Origin: Paenibacillus sp. FSL H7-0331 | GTDB lineage: Bacteria; Bacillota; Bacilli; Paenibacillales; NBRC-103111 | Length of the DNA stretch: 64,000 nt | Reading direction: 5' to 3' | NCBI RefSeq assembly: GCF_001956045.1 | Contig: NZ_MRTH01000002.1 | Coordinates: 124,001 to 188,000, forward strand | Shown here: piece after piece, positions 59,182 through 64,000 of the stretch | Layout of the letters: every line of letters begins with the position of its first letter | How positions within the stretch are numbered: position 1 is the first letter of the stretch | Made by a program: the position numbers and the translations under genes | The notes under the pieces: generated by a model | What the model saw: the letters and a program-made list of their open reading frames with translations, nothing else | Database searches by the model: none | Told to the model about the DNA's origin: nothing

Positions 59182-60520
59182 ATGAATAAGATTCAACCTC
59201 GACTTGGCAAGGACTAGCCATTTCATTAGCCCGATTACTCGGAAATAACCACAGCTTCGGTGTATCCTTAAGCTTTGATATGGAAAGTATGAACGGTTCG
59301 GTGGGGAATTGCCCGCTCTGAAGCAGCACGTTGCAGCCATCAACTTTTATAACCCCGATTTGCACATCGGATCTTATGCCTGCATCCTGAATCACCTTAT
59401 AGTTATCGCTTATTGCAGCTGAAGCAGGATCAATTCTTTTTTGGAATTGCAGCAGCAGCTTATCCCGGCCTTGACGCTTAATTGCCATTAGCTTTGGTTT
59501 TTCATCGTACATATAGGCTCCGAGATGATATTCGTATGCAGTCCAGGTTCGGTAGCCGAGTGACTGACTGTGTGTCGAGAAGCTCTCCAGCCAGGCTCGA
59601 CTGCGCCGCATAGGACGAAGTGAACCGATATCCGTTTGCACACTGAGGGGCAAATCAGGGTGTACCGCTCTAATCCGTGCAGCAAATGGCTCATAATGCT
59701 TAATGTAATCAGCAGGAAGCCGCCAACGCATCCAATCGGGCCAATGGGTTTGAATGACGTGGAAATCAGGCTTAACATAAGAGATCATCGAAGCAGCATC
59801 AAGTCCATGAAATTCCCTAACCTTATCCACAGAGTCAGCCCCGGCATTGACACCAAGCGACCAGGTCGCGATTTGAATATCGGGACGAGCCTCGCGAACA
59901 CCCCCTCGACCGTTAATTAATTCATGCAAAAAACGATTGACAGTCGCTACGCGAAATTCGATCCAGTCCCTGTAGAGAGAGGTGTTTCTTTTGTAGTACA
60001 AGGGTGAGCTCTTTTGTTTGAAATCGGGAATTTCACTGCCATATTGCTGCTTGAACGCAGCTCTGGCATAAGGTCCGACATCGCCATACACCCCGCTTGC
60101 AATCCCGTTCCACTCAGGGAAATAAGGCTCCGCTATTTCCAATCCATCAAACTCATGAGCCTTGACCAAAGCGGCCATCGTCTGCTTTTTCCACTCTACA
60201 TAACGGTTGCTGTGTGGAGAGAGGCGGAAATATCCATCATTCACCGGCTTCAGCAGTGTCATCTGCCAATCGGGCCAATCCTTCGGCAAATGATCCGTGA
60301 TATAAGTTCCATTTCCAAGCAGCGTAGCCCAAACCATGATACCCCGTGCCCGAAGCAGCTCAACCAGCCTGCCGTTCACCTTATTTTCATCCGTTACAAA
60401 ATAATGGACCGACCGATATCCAGCTAACTCCAGCTCATCGACAATACTTTGTTCGGAACGGCCTGTATAGTAAGGGAAAACCGGATCAATTTGGATGGAA
60501 CGACCTTCCCATTTGTGCAT
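59180..60520 (-). CDS. TIM-barrel, glycoside-hydrolase-like protein of unknown function
   Basis: 446 residues, no signal peptide. The order of strands and motifs looks like a (beta/alpha)8 barrel: 'GYRSVHYFVTD', 'GIMVWATLLG', 'FDGLEIAEPYFPEW' (carboxylate-rich strand end), 'QIATWSLGVN', 'FHVIQTHWPDWMRW', 'LPLSVQTDIGS', 'GYRTWTAYEYHLGAY', followed by a beta-rich C-terminal domain from about 355. The E-x-x-E acids suggest glycoside hydrolase or related chemistry, but no family was recognised. It is a single gene between two terminator or promoter regions. Confidence 0.7.
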   Translation of the reverse strand: MHKWEGRSIQIDPVFPYYTGRSEQSIVDELELAGYRSVHYFVTDENKVNGRLVELLRARGIMVWATLLGNGTYITDHLPKDWPDWQMTLLKPVNDGYFRLSPHSNRYVEWKKQTMAALVKAHEFDGLEIAEPYFPEWNGIASGVYGDVGPYARAAFKQQYGSEIPDFKQKSSPLYYKRNTSLYRDWIEFRVATVNRFLHELINGRGGVREARPDIQIATWSLGVNAGADSVDKVREFHGLDAASMISYVKPDFHVIQTHWPDWMRWRLPADYIKHYEPFAARIRAVHPDLPLSVQTDIGSLRPMRRSRAWLESFSTHSQSLGYRTWTAYEYHLGAYMYDEKPKLMAIKRQGRDKLLLQFQKRIDPASAAISDNYKVIQDAGIRSDVQIGVIKVDGCNVLLQSGQFPTEPFILSISKLKDTPKLWLFPSNRANEMASPCQVEVESYS

Positions 60521-60679
60521 TATAATTGCCCCTTTGGTTGACTATATATAAGGAGTTATTCCATTCATTCTGCTTGCCGGACTGTGCCGGGTTGTGATGT
60601 TCGTACCAAGCTTATTCCACAAGCTGAATGGATATGCCTCCTTCTATACTAACGCATAAGGTTATAAGGGGCAAAGTGT

Positions 60680-61888
60680 TTAAGCGAGCTTTTGAGCTTC
60701 TGCTTTAAGCAGACTTTGCTGCAGAGCTTTCCGTCTTGAGTGTGAACGGGAAAGCCCAAGGGAGGCAACAGCGGTACCGGCAGCTACAGCAACACCCGCG
60801 GCTCCGATCCAGCTAATCGACGAAAGTGATGCTTTTTCCACGATGATGCCACCGATTCCCGCTCCTGCTGCCATTGCGAGCTGAAGCACCGAACTGTTCA
60901 AGCTTAGCATAATACCTGATGCTTCCGGAGCCAGACTGATCAAATGGTACTGCTGCGTAGGACCGGAGGACCATGCTGCGAACGACCATAACATGAGCAG
61001 AGGGAAGACAATAGCAGGGGAATGAGCGGCTAATGATAATAGAATAAGTGCCACGGTATGAAGAGTCATCCCACTGATCAAGGTACGAGGAACGCCCCAT
61101 TTATCTGTACTGAAGCCTCCAAATTTGGAACCGATCAGGCTTGCGATCCCAAATGCGAACAATCCTGCGCTTACACCTTGCTCGCTCATTCCTGTTACCG
61201 TAAGCAAAAATGGGGAAATATACGTATAGGCAATGGCGTAGCCGGAAATCCAGAAGAACGTTATGGACAACGCGACGGCAATTCGTGGCTCTTTAAGCAG
61301 TGCCAGTTGTTTGCGCAGAGGTACCGGTGCCTCACCATCTGTTCGTGGAATTACATAAGCAATAATGAGTATGGCTAACAAACCGAGTACACCAATCCCC
61401 CCAAAGATCATTTTCCAATTATAGACCGATGCGACAACTCTGCCTAACGGAACACCAATAATCAGCGAGGTGCTAAAACCCATAACGAGCGTGGCTATTG
61501 CGCTGCCCTGCTTCTCAGGAGGTGCCAATTTGGCTGCCACAGTCAATGCGGTAACGACAAATACCCCCGTGCTCAGCGCCAAAATAATACGTGATCCAAT
61601 CAGAAAATCAAATCCGGGTATGGTGACGGCGATTCCATTGCCAATAACGAATACCGCCAGTGAATATAGCAGCAGCTTACGCCGCTCGACACGGGCTGTG
61701 ACGGCCATCAGAAAAGGTGTACCGAACGCATACGCCAGAGAAAATACGGTGATAAGCTGGCCTGCTGCAGCTACTGACACTCCACTGTCGGAAGCTACCT
61801 TATCCAGAATGCCCGCAATAATAAACTCCGATGTTCCAACCAAAAAACTGACAATAGCCAGCATATAAATTTTCCATGTATTTGACAT
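60680..61888 (-). CDS. MFS transporter, drug:H+ antiporter (AraJ/CynX-like)
   Basis: 402-residue major facilitator with 12 helices. The loop 2-3 motif is 'GTPFLMAVTARVERRKLLLYSLAVFVIGNGIA'; the antiporter-type motif lies in 'LVMGFSTSLIIGVPLGRVVASVYNWKMIFGGIG'. It resembles the AraJ/YdhP/Spr-type sugar or drug efflux group. ATG 61888 has GAGAGGAG about 10 bases upstream; a TTG two codons earlier also exists. Its promoter region has an inverted repeat identical in design to that of the adjacent ArsR-family gene, so it is the likely target of that repressor. Confidence 0.9.
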   Translation of the reverse strand: MSNTWKIYMLAIVSFLVGTSEFIIAGILDKVASDSGVSVAAAGQLITVFSLAYAFGTPFLMAVTARVERRKLLLYSLAVFVIGNGIAVTIPGFDFLIGSRIILALSTGVFVVTALTVAAKLAPPEKQGSAIATLVMGFSTSLIIGVPLGRVVASVYNWKMIFGGIGVLGLLAILIIAYVIPRTDGEAPVPLRKQLALLKEPRIAVALSITFFWISGYAIAYTYISPFLLTVTGMSEQGVSAGLFAFGIASLIGSKFGGFSTDKWGVPRTLISGMTLHTVALILLSLAAHSPAIVFPLLMLWSFAAWSSGPTQQYHLISLAPEASGIMLSLNSSVLQLAMAAGAGIGGIIVEKASLSSISWIGAAGVAVAAGTAVASLGLSRSHSRRKALQQSLLKAEAQKLA

Positions 61889-61925
61889 GAACAAACGGCT
61901 CCTCTCACGTTTACAATAATTTTAT

Positions 61926-61945
61926 ATTTCTAGATATATAGAAAT
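61926..61945. promoter_or_regulatory. operator copy 1 for the ArsR-family regulator
   Basis: ATTTCTA-N6-TAGAAAT, with perfect 7-bp arms, 38 bases before the MFS start. The identical arm and spacing design recurs at 62269-62288. Confidence 0.7.
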
Positions 61946-61959
61946 AACAAGCAAAAAAA

Positions 61960-62241
61960 TTACACAAGCAAATAAGGGGCATACTTGTGTGCCATTTCGC
62001 GATTCACACTATAGAAGATATAGGTTCCGTCCTTGCGAAGGTCCAATAAGCCGCATTCCGTTAATTGCTTCAGGTGATGAGACAGCGTGGAGCCAGCGAC
62101 AGATTCCAGCTTGCTTCCAATATCGGAGCAGCACAGATTCTTTTCATCAGTAAGCATCATAGCGATTTTGAGTCGGGTTGGCTCTCCAAGCGCTTTGTAT
62201 ACTTTAACGGCTTGCCGTAGGTCTGCATGTTCTTCCATCAT
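61960..62241 (-). CDS. ArsR/SmtB-family winged-helix regulator
   Basis: 93 residues. The HTH core is 'YKALGEPTRLKIAMMLTDEKNLCCSDIGSKLESVAGSTLSHHLKQLTECGLLDLRKDGTYIFYSVN', typical of ArsR/SmtB. The alpha-3 site has C-C-S-D where arsenic sensors usually have C-V-C, so metal specificity is uncertain. It would repress from ATTTCTA-N6-TAGAAAT sites before itself and before the MFS exporter, releasing them on an inducer such as a metal or toxic small molecule. A GGTGCGA-type weak site precedes the ATG. Confidence 0.9.
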   Translation of the reverse strand: MMEEHADLRQAVKVYKALGEPTRLKIAMMLTDEKNLCCSDIGSKLESVAGSTLSHHLKQLTECGLLDLRKDGTYIFYSVNREMAHKYAPYLLV

Positions 62242-62268
62242 TGTGATCGCACCCTTTTTTTGATTGTT

Positions 62269-62288
62269 ATTTCTATATCCGTAGAAAT
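62269..62288. promoter_or_regulatory. operator copy 2 for the ArsR-family regulator
   Basis: ATTTCTA-N6-TAGAAAT, 28 bases before the regulator start: the same arms and spacer length as at 61926-61945. It implies autoregulation. Confidence 0.7.
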
Positions 62289-62358
62289 TAAAGTATCACA
62301 GCTTAACTCGATTGTAAATAGAAAAAAAGAGTAAAGATAAAATTTAAGTTAAATATAA

Positions 62359-62373
62359 TAGTAATAATTACAA
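62359..62373. promoter_or_regulatory. Zur-box-like palindrome before the CobW gene
   Basis: TAGTAATAATTACAA matches the Bacillus Zur consensus TCGTAATNATTACGA at all but two positions, with the core GTAAT-A-ATTAC perfect. A TATAAT (62354-62359) abuts it on the left. The sigma-A promoter at 62378 lies just downstream. Confidence 0.6.
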
Positions 62374-62377
62374 ATAA

Positions 62378-62406
62378 TTGACTTTTGCAACAAAGGAAGC
62401 TACAAT
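62378..62406 (+). promoter_or_regulatory. sigma-A promoter of the CobW-family gene
   Basis: TTGACT (62378-62383), a 17-bp spacer and TACAAT (62401-62406). Transcription would start near 62413, giving a leader of about 108 bases that contains the hairpin repeats. Confidence 0.65.
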
Positions 62407-62436
62407 TCTATCATATTGCCTACGAAAACAAGGTGG

Positions 62437-62513
62437 ATGCTTACGAAGTAAGTTTTCTACGAAAACAGCTGCAAATGCTTACGAAGCCAATTTTCTACGA
62501 AAATTTTAAGGAG
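62437..62513 (+). repeat. tandem hairpin repeat covering the CobW ribosome binding site
   Basis: Two units (62437-62474 and 62475-62513) each begin ATGCTTACGAAG, as in the larE repeat. Their stems are GTTTT-CTACG-AAAAC (62452-62466) and AATTTT-CTACG-AAAATT (62489-62505). The second unit ends in TTTAAGGAG, the ribosome binding site of the GTPase gene. Stem sequence changes between copies are matched on both arms. Confidence 0.8.
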
Positions 62514-62520
62514 ACTGATC

Positions 62521-63600
62521 ATGATAAAAACAGTACCTGTACATATACTTTCAGGTTTTTTGGGTAGCGGAAAAACAACTTTATTAACGCAAGCTTTGGA
62601 CTATTACAGGCTGAGCGGGAAGAAACCGGCTGTGTTGATGAATGAGCTGGGGGATGTGAATTTGGACGGTATGCTCGTGGATGACGAGGTGCCAATGACA
62701 GAAATGCTAAGCGGATGTATCTGCTGCACGATACGTGGAGATCTCGGTATGGAGCTGAGAGAGTTGATCAGGGATCATACACCCGATGTTATTTTCGTTG
62801 AATGTACTGGCGCGGCTAATCCTATTGAAATCCTGGATGGAGTTACGGATGCTTCGCTGTTGACAGAGATGGAGCTGAAATCGCTCATTACGGTAGTTGA
62901 TGCAGCGCAGCTTCTTGAGCGGCACAGCAAAGGGCATGGCAAAACCTACAAGCTGATGCAGGATCAGATTCGCTGCGCTTCCGAGCTTATTTTGAATAAA
63001 ACGGATTTAATCAGCTCGGCCGACTTCCTCACGCTGGAGCAGGCTATTCGTGAATGGAATCCGACCGCTCCCATGACGGCAACGATCCGCTGTCAGGTTG
63101 ATTTGGGGATGTTTGATCGTTTGGATGGCACTGACGAGAAGATGGCAGCCGCGACTCCAGCACCTATCGAGCATGACAATCATACCTCGTGCAGCGAGCC
63201 CTCCCATGACCATAATCATCACGATGAGAGCTGCAGCCATACTGCACATACACATATTGACGAGCAGGTTCATGAACATGAGGAGCATGCGCATCATCAT
63301 TCTCACGATCATGTTATGGTATATACGCATTATTTTCAACAATCCATCGATAGTGAACAATTCGAAAACCTGGTAAGCAAGCTGCCGGCTGAGATTTATC
63401 GGGCCAAAGGCATTTTACGCTTCTCCGATACATCAAGCCTGTTTTTGTTTCAATATGCATATCGTGAGATGGATTTTGTCAAAATTACTCCGAAGGAAGA
63501 GGTTCCAAGCGTAGCTGTATTCATTGGCGAGCATTTTTCGAAAACCAAGCTGGCAGCTGATTTGGCAGCGTTGGAAAATATTGCAACTACTGAGAGTTGA
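62521..63600 (+). CDS. CobW-family GTPase, probable zinc metallochaperone
   Basis: 359-residue P-loop GTPase of the CobW/YciC/ZNG1 group. Walker A G-F-L-G-S-G-K-T-T is at 12-20, the metal motif G-C-I-C-C has cysteines at 66, 68 and 69, 'VECTGAANP' is switch II-like and 'ILNKTD' is the guanine motif (157-162). A His/Asp/Glu-rich stretch at about 217-263 would bind several metal ions. The C-terminal CobW_C domain ('EIYRAKGILRFSDTSSLFLFQYAYREMDF') is present. Such proteins deliver Zn to client enzymes under starvation, and an upstream Zur-like box agrees. It is preceded by a tandem hairpin repeat. Confidence 0.92.
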   Translation: MIKTVPVHILSGFLGSGKTTLLTQALDYYRLSGKKPAVLMNELGDVNLDGMLVDDEVPMTEMLSGCICCTIRGDLGMELRELIRDHTPDVIFVECTGAANPIEILDGVTDASLLTEMELKSLITVVDAAQLLERHSKGHGKTYKLMQDQIRCASELILNKTDLISSADFLTLEQAIREWNPTAPMTATIRCQVDLGMFDRLDGTDEKMAAATPAPIEHDNHTSCSEPSHDHNHHDESCSHTAHTHIDEQVHEHEEHAHHHSHDHVMVYTHYFQQSIDSEQFENLVSKLPAEIYRAKGILRFSDTSSLFLFQYAYREMDFVKITPKEEVPSVAVFIGEHFSKTKLAADLAALENIATTES

Positions 63601-63655
63601 GATATGTTGAGATATCCTGAGTCATCATATTGAATCGACAACGATTATCCATAAG

Positions 63656-63702
63656 AAACCGTTTCTCTTGCCGTGCATATACAGCAGAGAAGCGGTTTTT
63701 AT
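63656..63702 (+). terminator. rho-independent terminator of the CobW-family gene
   Basis: AAACCGTTTCTCT and AGAGAAGCGGTTT pair with one G-U, followed by five T. The rest of the 363-base gap holds a promoter and a Zur-like site. Confidence 0.8.
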
Positions 63703-63749
63703 TTGTGCAAAAGAGGTGCTGCGATCTTAAAAAAATTTCCAAAAACGCA

Positions 63750-63778
63750 TTGACACCAATCTCTGACGATGCTAATAT
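63750..63778 (+). promoter_or_regulatory. sigma-A promoter before the last gene
   Basis: TTGACA (63750-63755), a 17-bp spacer and TAATAT (63773-63778) give a very good housekeeping promoter. It lies about 185 bases before the next start codon, leaving a long leader; a closer promoter is also possible. Confidence 0.6.
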
Positions 63779-63843
63779 ACTGAATATAAAACATAGTAAA
63801 CACATCGGAATTATATGTCGTCTACCGGACAACCGGAGCTATA

Positions 63844-63858
63844 TAGTAATAATTTCGA
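63844..63858. promoter_or_regulatory. second Zur-box-like site
   Basis: TAGTAATAATTTCGA differs from TCGTAATNATTACGA at two positions and shares ten consecutive bases (TAGTAATAAT) with the box at 62359. It lies between the promoter and the start of the final gene. Confidence 0.5.
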
Positions 63859-63963
63859 AGCAAACCGGCGCATATCATAATAGACCTTCTACATAGCGGC
63901 TGGTTTTACTATCTTGTCTAGTTTATTTATAAGATATATTGATACTCAGGGGAGAGATTAATT

Positions 63964-64000
63964 ATGAACAAACATTGGGGTAAGCTTACGTTAATCAGCG
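63964..64000 (+). CDS. start of an unidentified gene, truncated by the window
   Basis: An ATG at 63964 with AGGGGAGAG upstream opens a frame reading M-N-K-H-W-G-K-L-T-L-I-S, a positively charged N-terminus turning hydrophobic, as at the start of a signal peptide or membrane segment. Only 12 codons are visible. The Zur-like box and the neighbouring zinc GTPase hint at a zinc-uptake component, such as a binding lipoprotein. This is inference from context. Confidence 0.55.
   Translation, partial: MNKHWGKLTLIS

Overview
The window looks like chromosomal DNA of a Paenibacillaceae-type Firmicute (Paenibacillus or a close relative). The evidence is: strong AGGAGG-type ribosome binding sites with frequent TTG/GTG starts; a bacilliredoxin (BrxC/YtxJ), implying bacillithiol; a YesM/YesN two-component pair next to an LplB/YtcP-type sugar ABC transporter and a large lipoprotein binding protein; CcpA-type cre sites and Zur-type boxes; and Bacillales families such as HelD and LarE. 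I see no phage, IS element, CRISPR array, rRNA or tRNA.

Layout. 1-6075: end of a membrane-fusion protein, an FtsX-type permease, an ABC ATPase with a fused AbrB-like tail, and a large exported protein, all translationally coupled. 6.2-9.5 kb: bacilliredoxin, esterase, a TIGR01777 epimerase-like protein, a small unknown protein and a P-loop kinase-like protein. 9.5-11.7 kb: topoisomerase III on the minus strand. 11.9-16.5 kb: an AraC regulator divergent from a Gfo/Idh/MocA oxidoreductase and aldo/keto reductase pair, then a WYL regulator and a GyrI-like protein. 16.6-23.8 kb: a CcpA-marked YesN/YesM/ABC sugar uptake locus. 23.9-29.1 kb: an operon of PhyH dioxygenase, SDR, LacI regulator, FAD monooxygenase and an Fsr-type MFS exporter, behind a LacI-type palindrome. 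29-36.9 kb: small membrane protein, methyltransferase, ECF-like sigma factor with a membrane partner, Cu/Zn-SOD lipoprotein, two conserved unknown proteins and a MATE exporter. 36.9-39.9 kb: MoxR ATPase and VWA protein (RavA/ViaA-like). 40-44.7 kb: glutathione peroxidase, a PAS-GGDEF-EAL protein with a structured leader, LarE and a D-2-hydroxyacid dehydrogenase. 44.7-49 kb: a possible 23-codon gene abutting a 119-bp inverted repeat, HelD, a cytochrome P450 and a small coiled-coil protein. 49-54.8 kb: alkaline phosphatase, then a lipoprotein/ABC ATPase/FtsX-permease cluster with a His-rich loop (probable metal handling), and a TlpA thioredoxin. 55-60.5 kb: methyltransferase, a second topoisomerase III with a repeat-bearing C-terminal tail, a DUF4395-like membrane protein and a TIM-barrel-like protein. 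60.7-64 kb: an MFS exporter with its ArsR regulator and two matched operators, then a His-rich CobW-family GTPase and the start of another gene, both behind Zur-like boxes.

The most unusual observations are these. (1) A short hairpin repeat, ATGCTTACGAAG followed by a stem whose arms covary between copies, sits in tandem directly over the ribosome binding sites of larE and the CobW gene; a degenerate copy lies at 29.3 kb. (2) The second topoisomerase III carries five 25-residue repeats and a perfect 29-bp-arm palindrome inside its coding sequence. (3) A 119-bp nested inverted repeat begins at the stop codon of a 23-codon ORF. (4) An ABC ATPase is fused to an AbrB-like domain. (5) A putative metal ABC system occurs here in a Firmicute. 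All functional statements rest on sequence reading and family knowledge; no database search was run.
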